From Pyropia yezoensis (Eukaryota > Rhodophyta > Bangiophyceae > Bangiales > Bangiaceae): a stretch of DNA of 64,000 nucleotides. The stretch spans positions 27,256,894 to 27,320,893 of the forward strand of contig CM020618.1 in assembly GCA_009829735.1 (NCBI GenBank), read 5' to 3'. The notes under the pieces were generated by a model. That model did not search any database, was not told the DNA's origin, and was given only the letters and a program-made list of their open reading frames with translations. Shown here one piece after another: positions 52,340 through 63,348 of this stretch; position 1 is the first letter of the stretch; each line of letters starts with the position of its first letter. The position numbers and the translations under genes are program-made.

Positions 52340-54986
52340 CTGGATACGTATCCTCGGATACTATACATACTGCACTGTATGGACAGGCGCTTTCGCCACC
52401 AGGGGGAGCTCCTTACCCGCGGGAGTACCCTTCAACTTTTACACAGATACGTTGACGGCGTGACGGTGCGTGTGGTGCGCGGGAGGGACGACTGCATACG
52501 TCCATGGGACAACTCGGACATGAAAACGCTATTGTGTCCTATATGGCCGATTTCCAAAGAATGATCAGTTCCGTAAGGGGGTTCACAGCAGGATCTACCA
52601 GAACAGTCGCCAAGTGCGCACGCATTCTGGGCCACAAGAATTCTCCGGCGGTGCCCGCGGCCTTGGCCGAACCACATCCAACACCGCAAATCCGTGTCGC
52701 ATCCGTGTGATGCCTTGATGTGAGACCGGCCGAAAAATCTCCCGTCTGCACAGACCGGCCCAGTCCTGCAGAGGACTGCTGTCAGGGGCTCACAGGATCG
52801 GTCCGAGGCCATGTCCCGCGAAATGAGGCCGGTTCTAGGGCGCTGATTGGCCAGTACCAAGTAGCCTGCAGCTGCACGGACGGGTTTGCAGCAGGTACGG
52901 GCTGTTGTCACGTGCTCCCAGGAGGCCACCACAGAGTACTGCGCCAGTTAATTTCCCGTTGTGGGGGGGATCCGTCACTCGAGCACAGCCCTGGAAAGTC
53001 GATCGGAGAGGGGTCCGACGAGGAGCGCCGAATCGGATGAGACGTAGGCGATACCTGCTGCCGCGATTTAGCGGCAGCCAATGGGAAGGGGGGAAACATC
53101 GGTACTTCGGTGGAATGCTGCTGTGACCTGCTGTGAACCCCCTTATGAATCTCATCATTCTTCAGAAATAGGCCATATCGTCATTCATATACATATGTTT
53201 TTCACTTGTGGTGCGGGCAGCCCGCTCGTCCACGCACTGCCGCAACCGGTCATCTAACATTGTCAACGGTTGAAAAAAGTCGTTAACCGAAAATCGATAA
53301 CGATCAATTGTATAGAGAGGTATCTATGTATGTATGGAGTGTTATCTATGTTCAGTCGTTAAGGTCCGGCGGCAATTTACAACTCGTTAACATCGTTAAT
53401 TCATAGCGCACCAGCAATTATCTGTCAATGCATTTGGCCAGTGGCATAGACAGTCAAGACAGGAATGCTCAGAAATGTATCACAGCAGCCTCCGTGAACA
53501 CGCGCAGTCGCACTTCGCGCGTGCCCAGCCTGGACGAGGAGATCAGCCCGGATCTCTTTCACGCTCTGTGCGTGGCTATCAAGCGCTCGGATACTAGAGT
53601 GCATCGATAGTATTCTGACCAAGCGACCACGACCTGGACGGCACGTTTCGTCCAGAAAGCAGTGTTTCACCTTCAGACAGAGCAGGAGGGTGTTCGAAAG
53701 AGAAAACTTCGCATTGGGATAGACAGCGTAGACGCAGAGGCGCCGCTCAAGCTTCCCAACGGGGAGCCGTACTCTTGTGATGAGCGACGGCAATTTCCAG
53801 GCAAGGGCCAGTCAACGCCGACAGGATCCGGGAGTGGGCCTGGTCCACACCGGCAGGAGCACCAACCTGTCATCACCAGTCAGACTGCCGTCGCCAGGAG
53901 TCCCATAAGATGCAATGTTGCTGTTGGAGTGAGCTTTAATTGTAGCAAAGTGGCCGTCGAGGTCGAGACGGCCAACATTGCTATGAAGTTCAAGGTCCTT
54001 GTGGATACTGGTCGTGGCAGCCGTGCGACACATCGTGGCAGGTTGGCGAAGCACGACGCTGTGTTTTTCCGAAGGTCATCGAAGATCACATGAGAAGTTC
54101 TCAATGCAGTAAAATGATATCTATTGAATCGATATGCGCAGTCAGTAGATAAATTCGTTAAACGACATGGTTGAAGTCGTTATCTAAACATTCTTTAAAC
54201 GGCTGGTATTAGTGGCCGTTAATTGCCAACCCTTTCATCATGGCGATGATGGCCGCGTCTTCATGGCCATGATGGCCCGCTGGGCCGGTGCCATTCGCGC
54301 AAGCCTCCCCAAGACCGGGGAGTGTCGATACGCTCCCCCCGTGGGTGACCCACTCCGTCGACAGCGCAGAGCGTCCCCGCGCCACACGGCGAGGGATTGG
54401 CGAGAAGGCTCCTCGCGCTGCACTCTCCTCTAACGCGCTCCATTATTGAGCTCTGTCAGGGCATAGGAGCGCTGAGAGGCGAGCCCATCGCGCGAGCCCT
54501 CCTTGTCAACACATACATGATGCATCATGTCCATGATGGACACCCCCGGGCGTCCTGAGCGCCGCAGTTGCCGCTCTCGCCCTGCGTGCGCTCCCTTGTC
54601 CCCAACGGTGCTTGCACAGGTGTCCGCCAGGTGTCCGCACGGCCGCGGTGGATTGGAGACCGGTAGGGAAGCCAGAGCATGAGGCGGCACGATCACGAAT
54701 CCTCAGTGGCGCGGGAGGAAACAATCGCCTCGCAGTCTGCTTCCCCTCGGCCCGGGCTGTGAAGCGCGGTTGCTGATCATGTTGTCGGGGGCCGCAAAAG
54801 TATTCAAAAAGCTCCTCAGTCAGTGGCGAGGTGTGTAGGTGCACCGTCTCTGCATCCACCCCATGTACAGGCACCCGGCCCCACCATTCCCCGCACGTTT
54901 CTAGGCCGCCCACAAACCCCCGACACGCTCAGTCTACCATCACGATCGCAGGGGTGGACGTCCCCCCCCCCCACCACCCCCGCACC
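52340..54986. repeat. Intergenic; CGTTAA-rich segment at about 53250-54235
   Basis: Words such as GTCGTTAACCG, TCGTTAAGG and CATCGTTAATTC (53270-53400) and CGTTAAACGAC, GTCGTTATC and GGCCGTTAATTGCC (54155-54235) cluster at the two ends of an about 1-kb segment, as at 13480-14040. This suggests related non-autonomous DNA transposons. The rest (52340-53200, 54240-54986) shows nothing I can name. Confidence 0.35.
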
Positions 54987-56294
54987 ATGGCACGTGCAGC
55001 CGCGTTTGCGGGCGCCCTGCTCGTTGGTGGCGCCCTGCTGGCGGGTACCCCCGCCGCCATCCCGACTGGCGGCGCCACCGCCGCCAGCAGCGACCTCCAC
55101 GCCGCCCTGCGGGCAGCCACCCAGGACGTCCAGGTGATGGTGCTTAAGGGCAGCTGCGGCGGCGACTGCCAGGCGGACTTGGTGGCCCGCGTGACCGCGG
55201 CGGGGTGCGACCAAGTGCGCCTCTTCCCCACCCTCCGCATGGCGTCGGCGCGGTGCGTGGCGCGCCGCGGTGGTGGCGGCGGCGCGTCCGACGCGGCCGA
55301 GGGCGGTGGCGGGATGGACCTCTCTGGGCTGCCAGGCGTGGAGTCGGTGTCCCCCGACATGGTCGTAACGATCAGCCCGCCCGCCGGCGAGACGGCACGC
55401 AACGTGCCTGACGCCGAGGGCGGCGCGGCGGCGCTGCAGGAGGGGGCGGTGCCGTGGGGGCTGGACCGGGTCAACCAGGCGGCGCTGCCTCTGGACGGCA
55501 ACGCAATCAAGACGTGCTATCCATCCCGCGGTGCGGGCGTGACGGTTTACGTCTTGGACTCGGGCATCGCGACCGGGCACGCCCAGTTTGGGGGCCGCGC
55601 GTGGGGGGTGGTGGCCCCTGGCACCGGGTTCCCTACCGCAGACGACGAGAATGGCCACGGCAGTCACGTGGCAGGGACGGTGGCGGGGGCAACGACGGGG
55701 GTGGCGCCCGCGGCGACGATCGTTGGCGTGCGGTGCCTCGACGAAAAGGGCGCCGGGCGGCTGTTGGACGTGGTGGCAGCGATCGAGTATGTGGTGGCGG
55801 TCAAGGCGGCCAATCCCGGCGCCAAGGTGGTACTGAACGCGTCGCTTGGGTTGGACCTCCCCGCCGCGCGCCCGTGGAGTGAGGCGGCCAACCGGGCAAA
55901 CAACGTGGGCGTCATTGTGGTGGTGGCCGCTGGCAACAAGCCGGTCAGCGCGTGCCGCTACCACCCCGCCGCGGCTGCGGGGGCGATTACCGTCGCCGCC
56001 GTGACGCGCGACGATCAGCTGGCCCCCTTTTCCGCCCGCGGCTCCCAGTGCGTGGCCGTCTCTGCGCCTGGCGTGGGCATCCTGTCGGTCGTGGCGTCGT
56101 CCCCCGACGGGCTGGGGGAGCTGTCTGGCACCTCGATGGCCGCCCCGCACGTTGCCGGCCTCGCCGCGCTGATACTGGCAGCGGACCCGGCGGGCGGGAG
56201 CTTGCGTCGGGATGAGGTGCTCCGCCGCATGACCCGCGGCGCGCCCACCGTTGGGCCGTACCCCCTTGCGTGGGCCAACCCTTCTTGTGCATAG
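54987..56294 (+). CDS. Secreted subtilisin-like serine protease, copy 2 (435 aa)
   Basis: The ATG at 54987 opens MARAAAFAGALLVGGALLAG, a signal peptide almost the same as in copy 1; the total length is also 435 aa. The triad motifs are VYVLDSGI, GHGSHVAGT and GTSMAAPHVAG, with VVVAAGNKP for the oxyanion hole. Changes from copy 1 cluster in the linker after the propeptide (ETARNVPDAEGGAA) and in surface loops, while the catalytic core is kept, which fits two working paralogs. It is convergent with the wall-protein gene at 57787-59424. Confidence 0.93.
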   Translation: MARAAAFAGALLVGGALLAGTPAAIPTGGATAASSDLHAALRAATQDVQVMVLKGSCGGDCQADLVARVTAAGCDQVRLFPTLRMASARCVARRGGGGGASDAAEGGGGMDLSGLPGVESVSPDMVVTISPPAGETARNVPDAEGGAAALQEGAVPWGLDRVNQAALPLDGNAIKTCYPSRGAGVTVYVLDSGIATGHAQFGGRAWGVVAPGTGFPTADDENGHGSHVAGTVAGATTGVAPAATIVGVRCLDEKGAGRLLDVVAAIEYVVAVKAANPGAKVVLNASLGLDLPAARPWSEAANRANNVGVIVVVAAGNKPVSACRYHPAAAAGAITVAAVTRDDQLAPFSARGSQCVAVSAPGVGILSVVASSPDGLGELSGTSMAAPHVAGLAALILAADPAGGSLRRDEVLRRMTRGAPTVGPYPLAWANPSCA

Positions 56295-56599
56295 GGTGTG
56301 GGGGCGCCCAGAGGCCACGCGGGGGGGACAGCGCGAGCGCGGGGGAGGAAGGCCTTCTCCGGCACGGGGGAAACCGGGGATGGGGGGACGGAGTTGGTCC
56401 ACTATGGTGCCCCACGTGACACAGTTCGCCACCTAGAATACAACCAGGGGATCTACAGATCACGGGCGAGCGTTCCCGCGTTTTGTGGCCGCATCAGCAG
56501 GCGTGGGTTGTGCTGCGTGGTGGTGTGCTTTTGTACGAAAAAAGGCTTCCGCTGGAGGACGCGATCGGCCACGTGGGGAGAACCGACGCGCCGTCCTGA

Positions 56600-57490
56600 G
56601 CCAGAGCGACCAGTTGCCCTCGGCACGACCAACGTTACCGAGTCTGCCACCCCCAGGCCGCCCGCGCCTCTGGCGAAGCCGCTTTGGAGCCGGCAACTCC
56701 GTTGCCACCGTCGCCGCGATTGCGGACAGCGATGTTGCTGACCACGGGGGCTGCCGTCGACGGTACAGTCGGGCCGCTGGGGGGGTCGATACGCCGCCGT
56801 CCTCAGGAGTGTGAGGCGCGGGGGCCAGAGGGGAGGGGGTTGGGTCCACCGCAGTGCACTGCGCGCCTCGTGCGCTGTCTCGCAGACAGAGCCGCGCCAC
56901 CGCCGCCCCCGCCCCGTGCGCACCACTGTCCCTTGGCGCGACGGCGGGGCGGTGCAAGCCGACGTCCGCCACGCGACTGGCGGGCCGGAGACTGGGCAGT
57001 GCGCACAGGGACGGCACACTGTCTGCCTGTACGCATGTTTGTACGTGCTGGACAACATAGCTGCCGGGAGCACCACCAAACCCAAATAGTGGGGACAATG
57101 TCATTTTTCCAAATCAAATGTGTGTACACACTGTACAATACATACATTGTACACAGTACATGATCTGCCCTGCAGACCCTACCAACCCCGTCTTCCTCCG
57201 CAGAAGCACCCGCAGAGCACCCGCAAGAGCCACAACTGGCACCCCTGGAAAATGAACCGCGCAGCCGGCGACGCCGTCAACCCGAGCAGGTCCCTGACGG
57301 TGGCAAGGATGGCCAGTGCCGCGATGATCAGGTTGGCGGCGGTCTGTGCGGCGGCCGCTGCCGCCTCCGCCGCGGCCGCCGCCTGTGTCTGGGCCACAAT
57401 CAGCCGCGACCGAATGAGATCCAGCACTGACTGCCGCGACGCAGACGGGATGCCAAAGCGCACCGTTGGCCAGCCGCGCCGTCGGCACGG
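56600..57490 (-). pseudogene. Fragments of another wall-type protein gene (right arm)
   Basis: On the minus strand, about 57500-57260 repeats GGTVPTARLANGALWHP, an Ala-rich tract and a hydrophobic end; about 56730-56620 repeats a Gly/Asn piece. They match the fragments at 29970-30480 in the left arm in order and frame breaks. The spacer also has a short palindromic cluster of GTACA words (57121-57160). Confidence 0.55.
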
Positions 57491-57786
57491 TGCCACCCAG
57501 AGACGTGATCAGGTCGGCCTCCTCTTAGGCTTAGGCCCAGGTCGATCGCACAGAAAGGGGCTCGTGCACAACGACGCTTTTCTTTCGTGGAGGCCACGAC
57601 CGTCTTTGCAACCACGCACACAATAGAGGCCGTGGACGCTGTGGGGTGCCAGTACCTACTGCGGGCAGACATACATAGGTAGTGGTACAAAGTGTGGTTG
57701 TTTTTAATGTTAGGTATGCAGCCGGATGAGAATTGCCCACCCCATCACACTCCTCGAAAGCAGGCGCAAGAGTCGCGACTGTCCAC

Positions 57787-59424
57787 CTAGAAGAAGAAGC
57801 GAGCGGCCGGCGACGCGGCTGCAAGCAGGTTCCTGATGGCAGTAAGGATAGCCAGACCCGCAATGATGAGGTTGGCGGCCGTCCGGGCAGCCGCCGCGGC
57901 AGCGGCAGCGGCTGCTGCCTGCAACTGGGCAACTTGAAGCGAAAGCTGGAGGACAGCCAACGGCGAGATCTGGCGCGACACAGACGAGAGCCTGAGACGG
58001 CCGCTCAGCTGGAGCATCCGCGCCGTCGGCACGGTACCGCCAAGCGACACAATCAGGGCGGCCGCCTCATCGACCGCCGCCTGCACCTGTGCGAGCGCCG
58101 TCTCGGCATTCACCACCTCGGCCGCGGCCGTCGCCGCATTGGCCGTCGCGTCATCCACAATCCGCTGGAGCTCCGCCAGCTGCGCCGTCACCTCGGCGGT
58201 CACCAGCGCCGGGTCAACGGCCGCGATCTCGGCCTGCGCGTCCGCGAGCGCCTGCGTCACAGTAACGACAGCAGCGTCAGCGTCCACCTGGGCGGCGCGA
58301 GCAGCCTCGACCGACGCCTGCGCCTGCGTGGCGAGGCCCTGGATGGTCGTGAAGGTGGCCAAAATTTCGGGGTCAATGGTCGGTGTCGGCGTCGGCGACG
58401 GCGTCGCCTCGGGAGTCACCGTGGGCGCCACCGTGGGCGCCACAGTGGGCGTGGCCGTGGGCGCAACGGTGGGGGCAGGGCCACCAACCACCACGCTGCC
58501 GCCTGCGCCACCGGCGCCGCCGTCACCACCGTCCGGACCAGCACCGCCATTCCCGCCGTTGCCGCCGTTACCAGCCGTGATGCTGCCTGGCGCGGGTGCA
58601 GTCGTGGCTGGCGCTGACGTCGCCGGTGCCGCACTCGCGGGCGCCGCAGTCTTGACAGGGAAGAGCTTCCCAAAGTCGATGCCAGGGAACACAAACACCA
58701 CCTTGGGCTTGGGCGTCGCCGCCGGCGTCCGCACTGGCGCCGGCTTGGGCGTCACAAAGATAAAGACCGTCTTTCCATCAACCACCTTCTTGACCGGAGT
58801 GGGCGTCGGGCACGGCACCCTGCACGTCTTTTGCACCACCACCTGCCTTGTGCACGTCCGCTTGGTCGTCACCGCCTGCTTGCACACCTTGGTGGGCACC
58901 CCAGCGGCGTCAAAGTAGACGGACGTCGGCGGGCACGGCACCACCTTGAGTTCGCTCGTCGAGCAGTCATACTGCTCGGTGCGCGTAAAGCTGCAGTCCT
59001 TGGCAACAAGGCAGGGTGTGGGCGACGGCGTCGATGTCGGGCACGCCTTGGCACATATCCGCTTCTCCACCACCGTCGCCTTGCACGCGGCCGCCGTGGT
59101 CGTTTCCAGGAAGCACTGGGCCCCCGCCACGAGCACCGTCGCGTGCGTGGCACACGGCACCTCCTTGGTAGTCCTGGTCGGGCAGGTCGCGTCCGCCACC
59201 TTCTTGATGGAACAGTCGTACTGGATGACGCAGGGGGTGGGCGTCGGCTTGGCAGTCGCTACAGGCTTGGCGGTCGCCGACGCCTTGGCCTTTGGTGCGA
59301 CCGTCGGTTTGACCACCACCAGCGTGCGAGCAGAGGGAAGGGCCACAACCGACGCCGCAGCCGCCGCAGCTGCTACCACCAGCAGACCCGCCGCGGCCGT
59401 GCCGCACCGCCGTGCGCTCACCAT
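57787..59424 (-). CDS. Secreted Cys-rich/Gly-rich wall-type protein, copy 2 (545 aa)
   Basis: The start is ATG at 59424 (MVSARRCGTAAAGLLVVAAA, signal peptide). The domain order equals copy 1: two Cys-rich repeats beginning TPTPC and SPTPC, a Pro/Ala/Thr linker, a Gly/Asn run (GNGGNGGNGGAGPDGG), an Ala/Val/Gln coiled-coil-like region and a hydrophobic tail. Differences include an added TAKPVATAKPTPTP-type stretch near residue 50, a changed second Cys repeat (YDCSTSELKVVPCPP) and a longer PT repeat (VAPTATPTVAPTVAPTV), so the repeats change in length while the Cys pattern holds. It is likely extracellular. Confidence 0.82.
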   Translation of the reverse strand: MVSARRCGTAAAGLLVVAAAAAAASVVALPSARTLVVVKPTVAPKAKASATAKPVATAKPTPTPCVIQYDCSIKKVADATCPTRTTKEVPCATHATVLVAGAQCFLETTTAAACKATVVEKRICAKACPTSTPSPTPCLVAKDCSFTRTEQYDCSTSELKVVPCPPTSVYFDAAGVPTKVCKQAVTTKRTCTRQVVVQKTCRVPCPTPTPVKKVVDGKTVFIFVTPKPAPVRTPAATPKPKVVFVFPGIDFGKLFPVKTAAPASAAPATSAPATTAPAPGSITAGNGGNGGNGGAGPDGGDGGAGGAGGSVVVGGPAPTVAPTATPTVAPTVAPTVTPEATPSPTPTPTIDPEILATFTTIQGLATQAQASVEAARAAQVDADAAVVTVTQALADAQAEIAAVDPALVTAEVTAQLAELQRIVDDATANAATAAAEVVNAETALAQVQAAVDEAAALIVSLGGTVPTARMLQLSGRLRLSSVSRQISPLAVLQLSLQVAQLQAAAAAAAAAAARTAANLIIAGLAILTAIRNLLAAASPAARFFF

Positions 59425-61547
59425 GACGGGATGGAATGAGGAGCCGGAGAGCAAGGGAGGGGCAGCGGGGGGGCGGGGGGGGGAGCGTCGCTAAGCAACC
59501 AGCCGGGTGTCGGAATGAGTCGAGGGCACGCTACGGGCACGCTACGGGCGGCGCGGAGTGCACGTGACGACTGGATGTACTGGTAAGGGAGTAGAGGCTC
59601 GAACAACCGGGTGCTGGTTTAGCCGTCCCCATAAACAAACGAGGCGAGGCATGGTGGCTGCCGCCGCGGCGGTGCCGCAGACCCTCAACCGCCCACTCCA
59701 CGGCGAGGCGGGTGCACCTCGTGGCTGGCGGCATTGCAGCGGGGATGGCGCGTGCCACCCGCGGCACCAGCCCCCCCCGCCAGGCAAGCCGGTCCCACAC
59801 ACCCGACCGCGCCGCAGGGCGGGGCGCGCAGCCATCCAACGCCACGCTGACGCCTCCGCTCCCCTTCGCGACCCAACCCTGTGCCGTGACCCACAACCTG
59901 GTCATCAGAGCGGACGGAGGGTTGGCAGTGCGCTCCCCCCCACACCAGCCCCCACACCTCATCCACGCGAAAGAGCATCTCGCAGCCCGGGATGGATGTG
60001 GCGCGACCGCGCCACTCCCGCTCTCCCCGCGATGCCGCCTGGCGGGCGGCACCCATGAGCACAGTCCAATCGACTAGCCTAGTCCACCCTGAGGGTGTGG
60101 CGAGCTGCCGCCGACGCCCCCCCCACTCACCCACCCACCGCGACCGCCAACCCAGTCGCCCCTGTCTCCCCGTCCCGCCACCCCCCCAAGGGTGCCTCTG
60201 GGGCTGGGAAGGGCTCGAACGGGCGTCGAAGGTAGACAGAGTGGCGGGACGATGACGAACGGCAGAGGCGGGGGGAGGGCCGACGGCATCAGGGCACGAG
60301 AACCCTCAGCTGCCCCCCCACCCAGCGCGCCCGTCACGCGTGCGCCTCGCCCCCCCCTCTCCACACCCGCAACGCCGTCCACGGTCCGCGGGGCGCCCAG
60401 TGACCTGCAGCGGGTGCAGATCAGCCACTGCTCATCCTGGGTGGCGGGGAAAACATGGTGCCCGCAACGGACGTCCCAGGCCTGGCATCCGGGATACAGT
60501 AGAGCAGGAAGCGTCAGGCACACTCACACAACATGATGGCCGGCCACGCATCGTCGTGACGGGGCAGCAAGAAGCGCACTAGCCTCTCCTTGGCAAGACT
60601 CTGTAACTACATAAGAGGGAAACTGAAGACCGCTCGCAATCGACCAATTATACGATACAGTACGCTACCTCATAAAGTACAGTGCACGCTCACGGCAGCT
60701 GCAAGAAATTGCTGTTTTGTCGACTTAATCCACTGATGATCAGGCGCAGCGACACTAAATTTTAGCATTGTGCCGTACCAGCACAGAGCGCAACAGAGGC
60801 TTCTGGTTGGTCAAGGTCCCTGATCAGGTACTTGTTGTGGTCTCTCGTTCAAGAGTTGGCGAAAAAGAGCACCATCTGGCGCCGGTTCGCTAACATAGAA
60901 GAATCGCCTGACCCTCCCTGGAGGCTGCGCATAACCAATTAAGCCGTTCAAGATGTGGCACTCCTCAACTGGCATGGCACGGACGACCCCACAATCCCCG
61001 AAAGAACCCTGCCGGTTGTGAGCTCAGCAGCCCGAGATCGAGTTGGGACAGGCACTGGGGATCGTGCTCGCGACCTCGAGCTGCCGCGTCGAGCCGCCTC
61101 CTTGACGCCGTGTCCCGCTGTCGACGGCGGCGGTCGCCGGCCCGAGCGTGCCGCGAAACGCCTGGCGTGCGCCCCAATTGGGCGGGAGGCGGGGTCAGGG
61201 GGTCAGCGCCCCAATGAGCTCCCGGGCTGACTGCCAACGAGGCCGGGGCCACAAACCAGACGCGTCCAGAACACCCAGTGGACCATCTCACTGGGGCACC
61301 GCGCACCGGTTCCTCTGCTACAATTTTGCTCACTCCGCCTCCCGCCGCCCGCCACGCGCGTGTGGCGTGTCACGCCGGTTCGTTTGGACCACCACAACAG
61401 AGACCCTTCCCGCCGCCCCGCCGACCCGAACTTTGCCCCTCGACTCCGTCGCCGTCCCCTCCTCCCACACACACGCAAACCCAGAGCCTTTCCCGCGTCA
61501 CCCGACTTCCATCCTTTGTCTTCCATCTTCCCTGCGACCACGCCACC
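59425..61547. other. Intergenic, no supported gene; pyrimidine-rich leader before 61548
   Basis: Open frames at 59531-60134 and 60074-60523 lack recognisable motifs and conflict between strands. From about 61340 to 61547 the plus strand becomes pyrimidine-rich, fitting promoter and leader of the phycoerythrin gamma gene. The start context CGCCACCATGG is a strong eukaryotic initiation site. Confidence 0.55.
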
Positions 61548-62390
61548 ATGGCCTTCGTGTCTGCCGTGCCCGTCGGGGCCGCCCGTGTGACCGTCTATGA
61601 TGCCCAGAAGAGCTCCTTTGTGTCGACCTCCCCGGCGCCCGCGGCGGCGGCGGCGACCACCCCCGCTGGCCCGACGATGCTGCTCTCCGCCCGCGTCCGC
61701 AAGGTCAGCGGCGGGTTCTCGACCAAGGGTGGCAGCTATGCGCAGATTGCGTCCAAGAGCGATAAGTATTTGGCCCAGACGATCACGCAGCAGTACAAGA
61801 AGACTGCTGCGGCTGGTGGTGTGTACAACGTGCAGTGCACGGAGGGCTCTGTCGCGGGCATGGCCGACTACAAGCGCGTTGCCGCCAAGACCCGAGCCTT
61901 CCGGGACCTGCAGAAGACCGCGAGCCAGAAGTACGGGGACCTCTACGCGATGCGCGCGGCGTCCATCCAGGTCGCGCACGGGTGCCACACCGAGGAGAAG
62001 ATGCTGGTGAACAACCCGCAGGCGGCGGCTTCGTACGTTGTGGGCAAGCGCGAGTCTCTGCGCCAGTGCGTGCGCTACGCGTCCCCCGAGTCGGTCGAGG
62101 AGAACTACATTGCGTCCAAGGTGCAGGACCAGATGCTGAAGGCGGCGGCGCCGTACGGCGTGTTCACCCGCTGCACGGACGGCACCGTGAAGGGCCAGGC
62201 CGAGGAGATGCGCGTGGCGGCCCTCAACGCTGCCTTCCGCACGCAGCAGGTGTCCACCAACACGCTGACGCAGACCAAGTACAACCAGGCGGCGTTTGGG
62301 CGCACGCAGGCCAACGGCTGCAACTATGAGGAGTGCCTTTGCACCGAGTACCCGGCTGCCGCCGCTTCGTTCCAGTACTACCAGAACTAG
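61548..62390 (+). CDS. Phycoerythrin gamma (linker) chain precursor, 280 aa
   Basis: This nuclear-encoded linker sits inside the phycoerythrin hexamer of red algal phycobilisomes and itself carries bilins. The ATG at 61548 has a strong context. Residues 1 to about 45 (Ser/Ala/Pro-rich, few acids) look like a plastid transit peptide. The mature part holds two related halves (about 75-165 and 190-275), each with QCTEG/RCTDG, a KGQ or AGM turn, an RxAAxxxAFR helix and a GC(H/N)xEE motif. Cys at 97, 146, 174, 209, 258, 263 and 265 include the expected bilin attachment sites; I cannot say which carry phycourobilin. The gene is intronless and ends with TAG. Confidence 0.93.
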   Translation: MAFVSAVPVGAARVTVYDAQKSSFVSTSPAPAAAAATTPAGPTMLLSARVRKVSGGFSTKGGSYAQIASKSDKYLAQTITQQYKKTAAAGGVYNVQCTEGSVAGMADYKRVAAKTRAFRDLQKTASQKYGDLYAMRAASIQVAHGCHTEEKMLVNNPQAAASYVVGKRESLRQCVRYASPESVEENYIASKVQDQMLKAAAPYGVFTRCTDGTVKGQAEEMRVAALNAAFRTQQVSTNTLTQTKYNQAAFGRTQANGCNYEECLCTEYPAAAASFQYYQN

Positions 62391-63348
62391 AGTGGTTCTC
62401 TGTCCGACGACGCTCTTTTGGGTGTGTGTGCGTGCGCTTGATGGGGTTGCATACGTCGCCACTACGCTTGAGTCAATTTTCTTTCCTTGCGATATCCCCG
62501 AGATGGGCTTGGGGAGTATGTGAACGATTTGTTTTTCCTTCGAGAGAGAGGCGCGTGTGCTGATAGGATTGGTACGAGTTCCCCCTCCCTTTTGCATCCT
62601 TTTGTGCGCTGTACACCACGCGAGTGTGTCGGGTATGTTCAGTGTATGGGGTCACCATTTCTTTGTCACGTTCGGACATCTGTTCCTCTGAGGCGCGCAG
62701 GGAGCCAGCTTCCTCGTATGGGGGTGTGAACTGCTGAGTGTGGGAATGTGCGTTTGACGTCAGATGCACAATGACGTTGGGTGTTGCAGAGAGGGAGGGA
62801 GGGAGGGTGCAGAGGCGCGGTTCAGTCGAAGAGCACAAGTGCATGTGCGTATCCTCTGCATGTTGTAAATGCCCGCGTCCACCAAGCACCAGTGACGCTC
62901 CCCCGCCATTTGGATAAGGAGTCCTGCGTTGCCGAGACTGCACGCCGATCACACCACACGTTGGAGGCTGACACTACTACATTTGGGAAGCTCCTACTCC
63001 CACTCACCACACATGAAAGACAATCACCACGCAACAGAATCGGTCGAGGCACGACCGGGCCCAGAACGAAGACAAGAACGCAAAAAAAAAGGTCTAAACT
63101 CGACTAGCACACCACCCAGAAAAGCACCGACCCCAGCGGACCGTTGTATAAAAATCGGAACCACCACTTGCCCGCCGGCGGGAGCTATACCCCGCTCCAC
63201 GCAGAGCAAATTAATGCATAAACACACGACCAGAAAGGGACAAAAGCCCCCCGTCGCAGCCCCCATCGAATGACAAAAAGGGGAGGATGAGCAACTGCCA
63301 GCAGCCGCCGAGCAAGGAAGACTAGGCGGAAAGCAAGGAGGGGGACAC
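62391..63348. other. 3' region of the phycoerythrin gamma gene and spacer
   Basis: T/G-rich sequence follows the stop (to about 62650) and is probably 3' UTR. No open frame with recognisable motifs follows. The next gene converges from the right. Confidence 0.5.

Larger units (their letters stand above)
54987..59424 (-). repeat. Inverted duplication, right arm
   Basis: Mirror image of 28106-32093: subtilisin (plus), gene fragments, wall-protein gene (minus). Shared noncoding sequence between the genes and shared gene fragments show that it was copied as a block and not gene by gene. Confidence 0.85.

Noticed and set aside
54816..56432. Long open frame (538 codons) antisense to subtilisin copy 2, and the similar one (465 codons) antisense to copy 1 at 30723-32120
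   Set aside because: They mirror codon bias of the GC-rich subtilisin genes, have no recognisable motif and are rich in Arg/His/Gly; the sense strand has a complete catalytic triad.
59531..60134. Overlapping frames on both strands between the wall-protein and phycoerythrin genes
   Set aside because: Both strands are open because of high GC; no motif favours either.
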